64,000 nt of DNA, taken from assembly GCA_030386875.1 (NCBI GenBank), contig CM059562.1:65346201-65410200 (forward strand), given 5' to 3'. Position numbers and translations under genes: made by a program. The stretch comes from Morinoia aosen (taxonomy: Eukaryota > Arthropoda > Malacostraca > Amphipoda > Talitridae). Every line of letters starts with the position of its first letter. Position 1 is the stretch's first letter. Positions 12,331 through 26,565 of this stretch are shown piece by piece. Under the pieces are notes generated by a model, which was given only the letters and a program-made list of their open reading frames with translations, was not told the DNA's origin and made no database searches.

Positions 12331-13073
12331 AGTTTCCAATTATTTGTTAATTCATTCTTTGTGCTTGAAAAATAGCCGGTACGAATACCTTGAAACAATT
12401 TAGACCGTCTTTAACCGAGTATTGCATTCCGTTTTCCTTTTATATTCTTATTTTGAAATTAGAATATTGAATGCCTGGGTAAGGACTCCCACCATCTGAG
12501 CCTTTTTCTCCAATCTTTGGGCAAATTTATCGATGTTCGTAGAAATAAACTAGTACTGAGCAATCGTTAGTGTCGAGTAACGTCGGCAAACTGCAAGCAA
12601 TAATGGTTCCGAGATTTAATCATAGAGTTAAATAATGTAATTCAACTAGACAAAGCGAATTTTGGGTGCCAGCTGTTGAGTTTATTTGACAGCATATAAG
12701 CTCGTTTTTGAGTTCATCATCAATAACAGAGTTCGTGGTTATAGTAGCGGCGAAATTAGCGTAGAAATATTCATTCTCAACATGGAATCAAAAGATTTAT
12801 TTACATATACACAGGTTTGTTTATATATTTATGTCATTTATGCAGGGATTTGAAAAATTTGTTAATACAAGCCTTGACAACTAATAGAAAATATTGATAT
12901 AAGCACTATTTCTTCAATGAAAACCGTTCAAAAACGCTTCGTTTTTGTGATAACCTGAAATGTAAAATAAGAACGCTAATTATTAGCTCTACTCTGTTTA
13001 TTAATACTCAAGAGGGTAACTCAAAAACCAATTAACCGCAAATAATTTATTAGTAGCGAGGACCTCATTACAG

Positions 13074-14079
13074 TTATTGTCCAAAATGTCTATCATGAAC
13101 ATCAATACATGTGCGACACCTTCGTCGGAGGGAGTTGCGTTCGTTGCCATAGACTCCAGGCATCCCAGCAATATCTCCAGCAGCGACTACAATTCTGGCG
13201 ACTAGATCTTCTCCCGAGTCGACAGGTGTTTCATACACAAGACTTTTCATGTATCCTCGCCAGATAAGGAGATTTTGGCGACTTGGACATAGAACCATAA
13301 CGATCAGTCAATCGATTTGGAAATTGAAGGTCAAGAAAACGTCACAGCAAAATGTGACGGAGCTCCATCATGCTGAAGCCGCATTCATTTACGAATATCC
13401 AATGGAACATCGGCCAATAAATCCGGACGAACTCATTCAAGAAAGATTCTGTAAACATTCCCAATGAGACTCCCTGGTTGAGTGTTAGGGCCAACGATTT
13501 GATTATGAACGAAACCTGCTCAGATATTGACAGTGTAGCCATTTTCATGGATGACATGAGGGTTGTGCGTTTGCCATTCATGAAAATTATGGAAAATGAA
13601 CATTCCATCCCGGTTGAGGGTAGCTTCATCAGTGAACAACACGTGTTCTGCGAAATGGGCATCGCTCTGATTCAAAAACCACTGCGCAAATCTTCCCGAG
13701 GAGCATAATCTAAAGCAAGTAGCCCTTGGACTCTCCGGAAGTGATACGAATGATAATTATTCCGATTCAATATTCACCACACTGCAGTGTGATCTTGAAT
13801 TCCCATAGATGCTACTGCGCCACGAGTGCTCGCACGTGGGTTTTGACGGAAGTTTTTCAGTACACCTTCCTCATGATCCAGATCAAGCTTTCTTGGGCGA
13901 CCAGCATTCACTTTGTTTGGACTGAAACATCCGTTCTCACACAATCTTCGATGTAAAGCTGTAAATAATCGATGAGCAAGCACCTATCTATTGGGGTAAC
14001 GTTCTTGGCACATTTTTGCACCAGCAGAACCATTGACGAAATGCAAATCAGTCATTTCTGCATTTTTTAGGCGGTTCAT
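13074..14079 (-). pseudogene. Mariner-type (IS630/Tc1 superfamily) transposase pseudogene
   Basis: Read on the minus strand from an ATG at 14079. The DNA-binding part holds CQERYPNR, then ALHRRLCENGCFSPN and AGRPRKLDL. The catalytic part holds LFTDEATLNRDGMF (first aspartate), IVGPNTQPGSL, and LQHDGAPSHFA (second aspartate). The C-terminus is YMKSLVYETPVDSGEDL to CIDVHDRHFGQ, ending at TAA (13074-13076). Stop codons and frameshifts break it in at least five places, including before the tail, so it is dead. The family is very common in insect genomes. Target-site and terminal repeats are not clear; GTAACTC near 13017 and GTAACCTC near 14140 (minus strand) may be remnants. Confidence 0.88.
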
Positions 14080-17000
14080 CTTACCAGTACAGTGTCACGG
14101 TGCTAACTAACAAATAATAACGCTTTAAACTAGAGGTTACTAACGTTGACTGGAAAGGTCTAAAAATTTCTTAAATCCGGACATTTTTTTAAATTTGTGA
14201 ATAGTAAGTTTTTAGACATCTTACAATTAAGAATAAATGGGTATGGCGTCAATCCTTCTCAAATTTATCACTTCAAATTCTCCTCATTGCTCTGTTCTTG
14301 TGTTGTGAATTCGCCGTCGTGTTGAAAAAATGCGTCTTAAAAATTTATAAGCAAAATATCTCATCAACGAAAGCTTTTTGAGCTATGTTTATTGATGAAA
14401 TAGTGCTTATATCAATATCTTAAATTAAAAACCGAAGCTTGTACCAACAATTTTATAATACCATATATATTTATGTCAAAATAAATACCCGATACTTTCG
14501 TTTAGTTCGGCCAACACATAGAACGTTTTGCCAAAAGTTGGTTTGACTGTATCTTTTTTAATGGCTTCAATGAATTTCGAAAATGATTGGTCGAATTTAA
14601 AGATTCCACGCGGAACGATAGTGTGCGAAGCACTGACACCAAAATATATTAAACGCGTCCATGTGGTCAGTATTGAATGTATTTCATTATATTTCTCAAT
14701 GCTGTCTTATGTGAAAGCTGCTAACGTACCTCTAGTGCCTCAAAGGTATTATTAGGTGGTATAATTGTGCTTGTCCGCTGATAGTTCAGCATTTTCTATT
14801 CGAAAAAACAGTAAACGAGGAAAATTACAATTAAAATTTTTTTACCTCCTCCAAGAAGATTTCACTCATAAGCAAGAGTAAGATGGAAGTACCATTTTAG
14901 CTATGAACTTAAAGTTTCAAATCGAAACACAATTTTTGCATAAAATTTTCAACAACGTGACGTTATTCAAAAGGTGTCATTGCAAGCAATTCTGCTGCAT
15001 GGCACCAAACAATTATGAGACTTTCAAGCAGAAATCCAAGGATTTCAATTTTTTTAATGAAGACACTAGGTTAAGGTTTATGCAGCGCTCCCTTGTACCT
15101 GGTCACCTTCTTCGCCTTGGAATATTTTTGAGACATACTTCTTAACGAGAGTAGAATAATGTAGTGAAAATACAGCATTGCTTGAAGTCAGGTTTGCAAT
15201 AATGCAGACGTTAGAACGGGCATTCATTCTAATCTACAATAAAATTTTGCTCTTCTGCTTTAAGCTCTTAGATTAGGGATTAAAAAAGCAGCACCTAAAG
15301 TTTATATTTTGAAATGACGTGAAAACTCACTTTTTTACGTTCAGTTATGAATACCTCAAATTTGGTTCAAGATGTATTGAAAGACTTTTTGCACCTAGTC
15401 GTAGACTCATTAGGTCTTTCGAATAGACAAAGACTTGTATGAACATCACGAACACGATTTGACGCGATAGATGTAAGCCACCGGGTGAGGGTGTCGTAGT
15501 ATTTGAAGAATGTTATTTAGTCAACGCTGTTATTCTCATGGCACCTAATACTGTAACTTCAAATTGATATATAAATGTCCTAAAATGTCGTCGCTTTAGC
15601 AATTCTAGTAGCACGACGAACGAATTTTGAACGGGTAAACATTATCAGGAACATCCCTTTACTTTGATTCTTCCTCGGGTGTTTCGACTGGGGTTTGGTG
15701 TGTGGGGAGAATATCCCCCTTAAATAGACATTTTTTATTTCAAAATGCGCAGCATCGATAATCATCGGGTATCTAACTTCATTTTTCTGGAGTTGTTGCT
15801 GATTTGTGACATGTCATTAATTTTATTGCTTTGCAGTCTGAGCTATAGATGACATACAAAAGGCTAAAGCAACGATATGATTCTTAGACAAATACAAAGT
15901 TATATCGCAGGAAGTGACGAAGAGTATTTGCGCCTAAAAAATTGTCTACGAGTTCAACTCGGTGCGGTTGCAGTGTTATTGGGGAGAATCAATTGATTGA
16001 TCTGAAATTTAACTTCATTTGCTACCAGTGAGTGAAGATAACTGCAGTGAGATTCAACCTAAAACCCACACGCAAAGCAATGAATCGCTCTTAAGTTTCG
16101 ATTACCTCTTGAAGAAGAATTTAATTCTGAAATTTTGTCACTCAGTATACGAATGAGTAATTTGTTCTGAATCTCATAAAAATCGAAATCACTTGAAACC
16201 ATTTGTCGCACAATAAAACACACGATTCAAGTATTGTACTGCAGTTATGGATGTTGATTTGAGGTTTCTCGGTAACTTCCCTAGTAATCATGACCAGCCT
16301 GCATTGAGATGTGAGTATCGATATTGAACTCGCCCTAATATAATGCTGAGTTAACACCCGTCTTTTTTCTTGAGTGAGTTCGCTCCATCTTAAATTCATG
16401 CGTGCTTCATATAATAAACTATCTCCGATTCTATTGGTCTTGGTCTTGACATTGAAACTCCTCAAAACTTGAGGTCGAACTCTGTGAATTTACTCAGCGC
16501 ATCTCTCACTGTTCGACAAACGTCACCAGCTTGTGGACTGTCGAATAATTTGTTACACTGATTGTATCGAAAAGCGAGACCGCTCACGTCTATCCCAACC
16601 GATCGATGACCATTCAACACTTTGCTTTCAAAGCCTCCAAACTTGATCATCAATCGGAGAGCATTGCCGCTGGTGATTGAGATGATGAATAATACTTGAA
16701 TGGGCTTACTAGTTATCTGTGCCCTACGACAATTGGGAACGAATGTACGTACATCCTATCAATTACTGTTTCGCATTTTCATGTTTTTCAGTCAATGCTG
16801 TCCATCACATTGTCCCCAATACATAATAACGGTGAAATGTCCCGAAGTGCTCAATGCAGAAAAAGCCATAGAAATGTGGTTACAGTTCATGAAATCGAAT
16901 TCCAATAAGGTGTTTCATAAAAGCGTTGTAAAATTGCTCTGCCCGCACGACGTACTTTTCCTATTTATATCAAAACTTATCATATTTTCCTCTCCATGGC

Positions 17001-19200
17001 TTTACAAAATGCTTCATGATAGCATAGGCACTTAATGGCAATGAAGTATCGTACTGTTCGCATTGTAACAGTTTCAATAAATTTCGCATGCAGGGATTTG
17101 GATAAGGAATCTCTTTCTCTGGCCCAACTGCACTGATACCCTGTGCAGTTGAATAAAATAGTATAGTGGAGACGGCACGGCAAAGTAAGACTACATCAAA
17201 ATAAGTCTTCTGTTTACAGTATTTCGAGCACAAAATAGAGTTTACTTGAACGTTATAATCATGTATAATCTGGCGGCTTAAGATGGTAAATTTCGGAGAG
17301 CTAATGAAATAGTTTCATTTGAAAAAGTAGCTCAGCATTTTAATCAGTAGTATTTGTAGCTTTTAATTGAGGGAAATAAAATGCGCAACAAAATATAGCG
17401 TGTGAAAATCTAAATCATTGCAGAGGTTTTTCTGTAGCTCAGTACTGAAGCTTACAGACAGTATTTTATTTTACGCTTGTCGTTCCTTATATATTTATGA
17501 CGTTGCTTCTGTAGAACAAAGCTAATGATCAGCTCTCAGGTATCGTAGGTTTAGGTTTATTGTATTACATTTCTCACATCTCAACGAAAAGCTCTTTCGT
17601 GAGAGGACTAAAATTCGTTAATAGAGGTTTAAAAATGCGTTCATATGGGCGTGTTAAAACCAAGAAGTGCCCGAAACCGTTTCGCGAAGAAGTAATTATT
17701 GCAGCAGCATATCTATATGGTTTTATGAACACAAATCCTTTTACTGCTCTATTGTCGGTATGTTTCTCTGCGCTCAGAATTCTACTATCGATTCTCGTTT
17801 GCAGTATTTGAAGTAACGTTCTTGGAACAATTTAATGAACACCATTACAAAGATTTGATTTCACTGATTGAGTGGTATATGAAAGACACTGGGTGAAACT
17901 GCATCTTGTGACCCGGAAAACTGTGCGGATATACGAGTACACCGCACCTCTTTCTCACTAATGTTTCCTTCCGTGGGATGAATAAGTACGGTGATATTTT
18001 CTCTAGCAGAGCACGTGAATGTAAACGCAATCGGCATTGATATGAATTCTGATCAATACTTATATAAATTTGTTTTTCGATTGGGTAAGTTATACTGGAA
18101 AGGTCAGGCATGAAAGATATTATTAACGAAGTAAAGCATCGGACTGAAGTAAAAGCAGTCCATCACTAGAGTGGTATTGGTTCCTTCTAATTTTGCAAAT
18201 ATTGGGTCAGAATTGAAATTTATATTGTTAAAAATCAGAGTTGTGCGGAGTGATTTGTGCCATATGGAAGTTCGCTGTTGCGTTGGCTATTTTGTACAAT
18301 TAATATTTCAATAAAAATAACTGGCACATCCGGCTATTGGCCAGGAATAGCTGGAAAGCATACTTTGTTCAGCCATTTCAGAATTATTTCAATTTCAAAA
18401 ATTTTTTGGAGGAAATCGTCGTTTTTTAGCGTTGACAACCATGAGCGAATTACATGAGTGTCTCTTGGACAGGACTTTTTCATCTAGGAGATCAGATATT
18501 CTAGGTAGTGTAATACTTTGGAAGAAAAAATTGTTCAACAACCAAGTAGTTTTTGTCCTGTAATTAGTTTACCCTGCAATGTATGGGAGCATTCCAGTAG
18601 TTATTCAAACCGAATGTATCTAGATGATCCTTTTCATATTGAAATTGCTAAAAATCGACGCTATTATTGCGTACGCGGGGCTTCTGCAAGAATAACATTA
18701 ATTTTATTGTGATTCATAGAAATCGTTCACCACCCAAATTTGTTGTTAAGTGAAATAAAGATTAGAATTAAATGAAGCTCTTACATTTAGCATAAAAAAT
18801 GTAAAACAAAATTATTCAACACAAGCAATGCAGAAGTAGATTGTTTTTGTTTTATACATGAAATTACGTATGGAGATTTTGTAGAGATCCAGAAGTTTAA
18901 GTATTTTTAAACTTTTGAATGAATCATCAGTGTGTGATGATTCAATGTAAGATCTCATGATATCAATGTACAATTAATGAACTCACACGTCTTCGTGGAG
19001 GATTGCACTCTCCAGAATATCAGAACTAAAAAATGAAGTAAGGGTTTTAATCTCACCGTGATGAGAGATTTTATCGTTCTACCAGTTTCTTTGCTCGGGT
19101 AGTATTGATGCGTAGATTGATTTAGATATAAATGAACGTTAATTAATGGAAGCTGGAAATGCATGATGAGAGCTTCTTATCATTTTAAGAAACTAAATAT

Positions 19201-19608
19201 GTGAAATTTATCTCTTTCCAGTACATTGCCGAGCTACATGAGAAACGAAGACTTTTCCTGGACACGAATAAGCGAAGCTCCAAAGACAGTGCTTCGATTT
19301 TTGCAGAATTTTTGGTCAGTCGATACGTCATGCAGAAGTGTCTTCAACGAGAAACCCGGACACGTTCTTTTGTCCTGAAATCATTTCTCTTTTGTTGTAT
19401 TCCAGAATTTGTAAGATTATCAATTCAATTTTCTCAGCTCGTGTTCAGCTTTAAAGCTGTCTGGCTGTTCTCAATTGGAAAATATAGTTCCAAGAATCGA
19501 GCAAAAACGCGTGTTTGTCACGCAGCGAGACACGTTATTTGCTACGTTAGTAAGGAACCAAATAATTACACACTTCCTGTTCTTCAAAGATTTACGATTT
19601 TTCAGTAG
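19201..19608 (+). CDS. Unrecognised ORF, 135 codons
   Basis: One of the longest ORFs in the window outside known exons and repeats. An acceptor-like tctctttccag precedes TACATTGCCGAGC at 19220, and the following peptide IAELHEKRRLFLDTNKRSSK is charged and exon-like, whereas the later part is hydrophobic and less convincing. I recognise no domain. It could be an exon of an unknown plus-strand gene, or chance. Confidence 0.15.
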   Translation: MKFISFQYIAELHEKRRLFLDTNKRSSKDSASIFAEFLVSRYVMQKCLQRETRTRSFVLKSFLFCCIPEFVRLSIQFSQLVFSFKAVWLFSIGKYSSKNRAKTRVCHAARHVICYVSKEPNNYTLPVLQRFTIFQ

Positions 19609-20698
19609 AAAAGTTTCTGCAATTTAATTGCACTTCGACTGCGCTGCCATCTGCATTAGAATTGACTTAATACAATTAGATATATATTCGAAGGTTTGAA
19701 TTTAGCCAATTTTTTAAGTAAACTTAATCTAAAAACTTACCTGCAAATAATTCCAGGTGCCTAAATAGAAATACGAGAAAAATTTAGAGCTAAAATTTAT
19801 CAAATATCGAACCCGAAATGAGAACAATCTCATCAGTCGAGTTCAGTATTATCAGTGGATTTTCACAGTTCAATTTGAAATGTGTTCTAAGAACGAGTAA
19901 AGCCTTTATTTTATTGTGGTAAGAAATGAACATTTTCTGATACGCTCAAAATCTTATTGTTTGTAAAGTAGTTGCACAAACTTCATGATATTCATCATGG
20001 TAAGGTTTTGAATCAAACGAAAATTAATTAAGCAGGATTTTTAATTTTTGACTATTACTGGCACACATCACTGATTTCACATTAACTGTAGCTCAGGGCG
20101 TCCGAGGAAATTAAATGAAACCGTCTATACAATAAGAAATAAATTTAAATTGGGATAGTTAGATTGCAAGCTTGGATTAACCTTTTATGGGAGACGTTTT
20201 TCATCTATGAACATGAAAATAAATTATAAGCCTGTAATGCATGCTGGACGAATGTATTACCGTGTTTCAGCCGCCTGCTGAAAGCATGTCTCTTAAACGC
20301 AGGATTTTATTTCACACATGTAAAAAATATGTTTGTAAAGTAAAATTTGCGCTGTAAAACTCCGTAAATCGTCCCGCAGTAGCACCTAACGTTTCGATAA
20401 ACGGTGATTTTCTTGAAGGTTAACTCTTAATTCGGTTTGATTCTACTGAAAGCCTCTAACCTCTTTCGCCCAAACATGTTTTAAATCTATGCACGAGCTA
20501 GATGTAGTCGAACAGTATTTTTGAAACACAAATGATTTGGGAGCCCTATTATTGTCTACTACTAGAGAGAGATCAAGAGTCATAAGATAATAAAACACAA
20601 GAGATGTATGCTGATCTCCTCGCATGTATCAGTATCAATCACCATCCCATTATAATATTAGCTCGTAAAGATTAACCCAGAGCATGAACAATTGCAGC

Positions 20699-20772
20699 CA
20701 GGATTTAAAGGGAATACACTCTGTACTTTAAAGAGAATACACTTTAAGGGGAATACAATTTGAAGGGAATAC
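20699..20772. repeat. Short GGGAATACA-type tandem repeat
   Basis: Four imperfect units of about 16-19 bp sharing (A/G)GGGAATACA followed by a TTTAA/TTTGAA stretch. Confidence 0.6.
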
Positions 20773-23700
20773 AAAGCTCTGATTTGACCCACATTGGTAC
20801 CTCGAATTTCTTATTACACGAAAGATGTACATCAATTTTCTGCAATTATCGGGAAGCGTTTGTAGCGTTCTTTTCAGAAGAATCCAGTTGAATAGAAAGT
20901 TTGGTCGAAATTGAAGATTTCAAGAATTAGGTTAATCATACGAAATGTACGTTGAAACTTTTGGCAATCACAGCTCTATGTAGAGTGTGAGTACTACTGC
21001 GCACTTAATAATTTAACAACTTATTTATCGAGTTTTATACGCTCCCATTAATGTTACGCACTTGTTTGTGTGAGTCGGCCATCGCCACCTTCTTTTTGAC
21101 TAATTGTTAGCCATACATTATGCAATGCATTATTAAGGGGACCTTCCTTGGTCCCATAGTATCTCAATGAGGTTGAAGAAATCAACAACTCTGATTTAAG
21201 GACGTACTGTTCCTTTGTTGCCGCTGTTGACCAGACATAAGAGATTCTTCCTAATTAATTGAAGCTCTGATTAGCCCTAAGCGGGTTTTGATTCTATGAG
21301 GAAGTGTTTTTTTTGCAGGAATGCATGAGTTTTTCTGGAAAGATAATGTTAATCATGGGATGGAAGCAGTGCATTTGAACTGAACTCAAAACTTGAAATA
21401 ATTTGTATTGACTCCGGTGCTTTTAAATATTTAACAGAACTCGGCGACAAAAATCTCATTTAATGTATATAGTAGTGGAAATGTTATCGTCGAAGGATAG
21501 ATCATCGTCAAAGCAAAATATTATTCATAAACACGCAATACATCAGATTAAATAAAATATTCTTCAATTGTTCGCCTGTTTCGGGAAAGACGACTCTTTT
21601 TATTGCCATGTTAATTTGATTCGTTACTGTACAACTGATAAATTGTGATTTGACTTTATTTTTGGTTTACTGTCACTACTATCAATCAGGAAATGATACC
21701 AGCACATGTTGTAACTCAACGAAAATGTTTTGATCGTAGCATGGTAACAGCAATTTGATAGACACGGTCTCATGACTTTAGTATGAATCATCATGCATAA
21801 TATCAAATCTTAGCACTTTAACACATTTCGATCACTTTAAATTCATTATCAAAGCTTTGATAGTGCAGCTGCGATCAAAAAATTTCCCTTTGGATCATTG
21901 GAGGCGGACGATAATGCAAACAAATTCAGAAGCACGCTTCACAGATATTTTATGCGAGTCTTTCTGGATGTATTTGGGGGAAAACTTCAGGAGGCATTTT
22001 AATGGAACCAAGACGCTCTTCCAATGCATAAATAAGTAATGCATGAAAAACATCATGATATAGAAAATATACATTGCTCAGGTGCTCTAGAAGCGGGTAT
22101 ATTTCTGAAAAATAATGTAATCCGATAATGTGGGACATGAGAAGTAAAGATCTTTCTCCGAAAACTCTTCGTAATTCTCAAATGCAATCATCAGTATTGA
22201 AGTAAAATTATACGTGATGGGTTAGTTAAAACAAAATAAAGAAAGTTACGTAAGTTGAATACCATATTAATCACCATAACCAACATTTGTCACCTAGGAG
22301 CCACCAATTCAAATCACACATTCACATGCTCGTTAATTCAACATTACGCACAACTACAGAGTTTGATGGAGCGTTATTTATTGCCGATGCATTTTATCCG
22401 TGATTTATGAAAATGCGACTTGCTGATGTGTGAAAATTAATTGCGAATCAAAATACGTTGGTAAACTTCATCAACCTTACTATAAAAAATATAGATAAAT
22501 TGAAAACTTTGAAAGAGTGATCAAACTATCTTTTGTAATGAAATCACATGACAGGAGATGCACGTGGACAGCCCGATCTGTGGGAAATACTGAAGTATTG
22601 GGCATGACTTAAGAATTTATTAGAGAGTTGTGCACACAGCGTGCGACTGCAGGTAGCAATCCCACTTAAAGAAACATGCAACCACTACCCAGGCACTTAT
22701 CCAGCAGTTCTTTGGTACGAAAAATGAAGCAATCTTGAAACTGGTCCCATGCAACACGTGTACGTCAACAAGAGTAAAGCAAGAGCGAATTTGGGAAGGT
22801 AGTTCTTCCTCTAATTCTGGGTTCAAATAACCCATGAACAAAGGGAAACTTTCAGCTTTGTAGTCGACAGAGCCGAGTGAGAAACTTTTTGTTTAAAATT
22901 TTTGAACTATTCAATTCACAAGATGCCAATGAAAATAATCTTGTCTGAGGTATTTTGTCACGTACCTCATTTCTGGTATTTCTGACGGAACAGGCCTTCA
23001 ACATGCACCTTTATCTCGATCAGCTACGCTTGACTGTTGAAGTTTATATCAACCTTTCAAATTTTCTAGTTTCTCTACAATTTACTATAAAGTTTATGAG
23101 CCTGCCCTCCGTGTTTTGAAACTTCAACTCACAGGTACCCAAGGTCTTACTTAAGCTACGGTGAATGAGCGTTAAAATTAAACATTGATCTTTCAATTTA
23201 ATATAAACCCAACATGCAGATGTGTAAATTATTCGATTAGAGTGATTGTGAACAAATGAATTTACGTTTAAAGTTAATGCCTGCAAGATGCTCGGTGTGC
23301 TTACTTGTAAAGTTTTTAGATTTTTTACATTGTATTTATGCATTAATTTCAAATTTTTGTTTGGTTTAACGTCAGCACTAACGATGAAATAAGACAGCGC
23401 CGAAGCGTACACAAGTACGTATATATACTCATTTTTTGCTGGGTCGTCTTTTCATTCACTATCCGTGACTTATAAAAATCGGTCAATAAATAACAATATG
23501 TCAACAATTAATTACTCAATTACTCCAAGTTTACATCCTAATCGATGATATCTGAGTAATTACATGTAATTATGAATTTTCTCACTGGAAAGCAGTGACT
23601 TTACTTCATAAATATAAAACCTGAGTAAAATGAGGAGTAAGGGAAATATTACACACCATAAAATACGACGCTATTACTTTCTGTCCCCGAAAAGATGCTG

Positions 23701-24584
23701 CCAACTTGCTTCTGTTTTTCAACGCTTCGGATTTGTAACAGATTTTCCTCGGAAATTACGAGCGAGTTAAACGAGGGTGATATTTATTGACTGTTTTTGA
23801 ATTTTCCGAACAATTGGCCGGAATTTACGTATTATGTGGTCCCGTATACTTTTTCAATACTCAGTTTCTCTAATTGAAAACATTTTTCTTTGTCAGAATG
23901 ACTTCAATTGAACAGCGTCAAGCTCAAATAGAAATTTTGCATTCTATATGAGCTAGAAGTTAGGTACCGGGATACCTACTAATATCATAGTGGTACAAAT
24001 ATATTTATTAGCTCGAAAATATGTCCATAAATATCTTCATTCGAAGTCGAAAAGTTGACGTTTGAGCTTAGTAAAGCTAGACTAATAGTTATCATTTAAA
24101 ATTTCAAATGATAGCTATTAATCAGATACATATACATACACTACATATATTATCCCGATACACGCGAAGTACTTCTCTGCTTAATGAAAGCAAAGCGTCA
24201 AAATAAAAACGACATTTCTTTCCATAAAATTTGATACAAATTCACGGAACCGCAAGAACGAAAGTTAACCTGGTTTTAATCAAATTCTGCACTTCAAAAT
24301 GACATTTTAGGATGAGGCGCAAACGCACAATAATCTATGCATTACATGAGAAGAAGGGAATTTAAAGTCATGCACTGCTGATATTCGCAGGCTGTATTTT
24401 ATGTTTCTGTCAATTTTTCTTTTGTTTTGCTTTGAATCTTTTTTTTAGTTCAAAAATAATTTTCGAAACACCATAGCACGGTTCAGAAGGTATCGAAAAC
24501 TGATTTTCTGTGCTATAACTATCACAGGTTTTCTTTTAGCAAAAAATGGTGTCATGGTCAAGAGACCTATCAGCATTGCATTAG

Positions 24585-24930
24585 ATTAGATGTTAGTTTA
24601 AGACTCCTTAACCGCTAAAAAAACGTTCCGAAGAGACGAAGGAGGAAAGAACCATTTAATTTAGAGATGAGGGAATGTGGAATCTATGCAGAAAGGACAT
24701 AGAAACAGTACGTTGAGAAAGAAGTTTATGAAACATGATAAATGTTGAAGAAGAAAGTAGTAGGTGCTGAAAAAAGGACAGCAGTGAACAAAAAAGATGT
24801 TCTCAACATAACAAAAACATTTTATTTCAACATAAAGAAGGCCTAATTAACTCTCAGCTCGGGCCCTCACACATTTTCCTACTTGGAGTGTTAATTCCCA
24901 TAGATACAACGGTTGTTTCCCTCAGAGGGG
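24585..24930 (-). mobile_element. SINE-like retroposon, copy A (346 bp, 16-bp target duplication)
   Basis: Flanked by the perfect 16-bp direct repeat ATCAGCATTGCATTAG (24569-24584 and 24931-24946). The body is shared with copies at 34.9 and 63.1 kb, including CTCAGCTCGGGCCCTCACA and AGATACAACGGTTGT. A variable-length target duplication and no coding capacity indicate a non-autonomous retroposon. Orientation is inferred from the ATT-rich tail of copy C, which would make it minus strand. Confidence 0.85.
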
Positions 24931-26270
24931 ATCAGCATTGCATTAGTCTTTCTCGCTTACGAAGAGTGAAAAATTTACTCGAGACGCCCGTACAGTAACT
25001 GGTTAGTATACAGTACATTGGCATGGGAATGATTGAATTCTGATTGAATAATGTTGATTGAAATAGAGAAGCTCTGTGAACCACAATGGTAATTTTGAAT
25101 AAAAAATTAATGACAATTGTACTTCGACATTCAGCCGTTAGATGAGAGTCTCGCAGATGAAATTTAAGTCATCCGACCTGATGACTGAAGACTTTGGCCC
25201 ACGCGGCAGTTCAAAACTTTCATTGCAAAATTTTCATTTGTAGGATGAGTATCTCTAACAAAGATCTTCAGGCATTCAAAAGGTATTGCTAATGTGAGAA
25301 TTTAAGATGAGTTTATTCCCCGCCAACTGAATGTCACTCTGAAAAATATCAAGAAATTTGTGCTCACCATGCAAGGACGGGTACGTGAAAACGAGTAATT
25401 TTACCAAAAAGCTCGCATTATGGTGATGAAATCAGGCTGTATAATAAACCATAGAGATTCTTCGGTAAAGGTGAGAGAACAGGTTGGTGCTTAAATGCGA
25501 GGTGACTTCCAATCCTCGTGGTCGAGCCAACCCAAAGGAAATAATTCGCGAAAAATTCGCGTAAAATTGTCGAGATTTATTTCGGAAACATACAATCTTT
25601 ATGATATTCTAAGGAGGAAAAGAAGCGAAGATAGTTACGATTTAGCCTAGACTAAGAAACTGACTCTGCGCTACCCTATGTTATAGCGCTCGCCGAACAC
25701 TTGTTGCCCTTCTTTACTGGAGTTGTCGAGCGTGAATTTCATTGGGTGTATTATGATTTGTTGTCTCTTGATTAGAAATATTTTCAGCTGGTGATTCAAT
25801 AGTTATTCGTTCTAGGTTTTCCTTATTTCTGCTCTAGCAAATTTTTACTAGAATTTATATGTTGAACCACAAAAATATTTGAATGGAGTATTGTGAAAAA
25901 GCAAAATTACAATGGAACAAATTTCAAGGAGTGATAGAAACGATTAGGTTAGGAATAGTCCAATTTTCTCAAGGTTTCCGTCATCTTAAAATTATTTTTT
26001 TCCAGAGGAAACTTCATTTATATACGTGACATCCACTTATGCTTAATATTATTTATGGAAACAATTATAGACATCAATATTACAGATGGTATAAGCATAT
26101 TTTAACAAAGAACATCACAAAAAGGAAACAATAAATTTTAATTCACGTCCACTGATAAGTAAAAACAATACGCACCGTTAATAAACATTATATACAAGAT
26201 GAGAGCTCGACGAAAAACATATTCAACGTATAAACAGTTTGCTCATGTACAAAGCCTTCTTTTACAGATA

Positions 26271-26313
26271 GTTGGTTAGCCATGCAAGCAGATATTTGGT
26301 TAGCCATGCAAGA
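26271..26313. repeat. Tandem duplication of about 23 bp
   Basis: TTGGTTAGCCATGCAAG occurs twice, 23 bp apart. Confidence 0.8.
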
Positions 26314-26518
26314 GGGGATGATTCCACGGAATGAAGCACGAGTTCATACAAGGTTGGAATCAGGTTTACGTTGCGCTATGGTACGAACACATCTTCCCTG
26401 TATTGCTAAAGAAAATTCTTGCAGCTTTGATGAAACAAGCATGAATATTATTTGTATATGAACACACAAGCGAATGAGGTAGGCCCGGACAACAGGGTAG
26501 ACAGAAGCGAATAAGACT

Positions 26519-26565
26519 TATGTCTTTTGCAATGGGAGTAATGTCTTTCGTAATGAGAGTAATCG
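26519..26565. repeat. Tandem duplication of about 23 bp
   Basis: ATGTCTTTTGCAATGGGAGTA is followed directly by a copy with three substitutions. Confidence 0.75.

Larger units (their letters stand above)
8900..13073. other. No gene seen apart from the islands listed
   Basis: AT-rich with short ORFs only. It contains the GC-rich island at 10350 and the possible repeat at 12120. Confidence 0.55.
14150..24568. other. Gene-poor stretch
   Basis: Ten kilobases of AT-rich sequence without a recognisable gene, RNA or complete mobile element. Minus-strand ORFs at 16142-16653 and the plus-strand ORF at 19201 are the only longer open frames, and neither shows a domain. Downstream of the GPCR 3' end, this is intergenic as far as can be seen. 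Confidence 0.55.

Noticed and set aside
16142-16653. Adjacent minus-strand ORFs as exons of a gene
   Set aside because: No domain or hydrophobic pattern, and no clear splice sites in matching phase.
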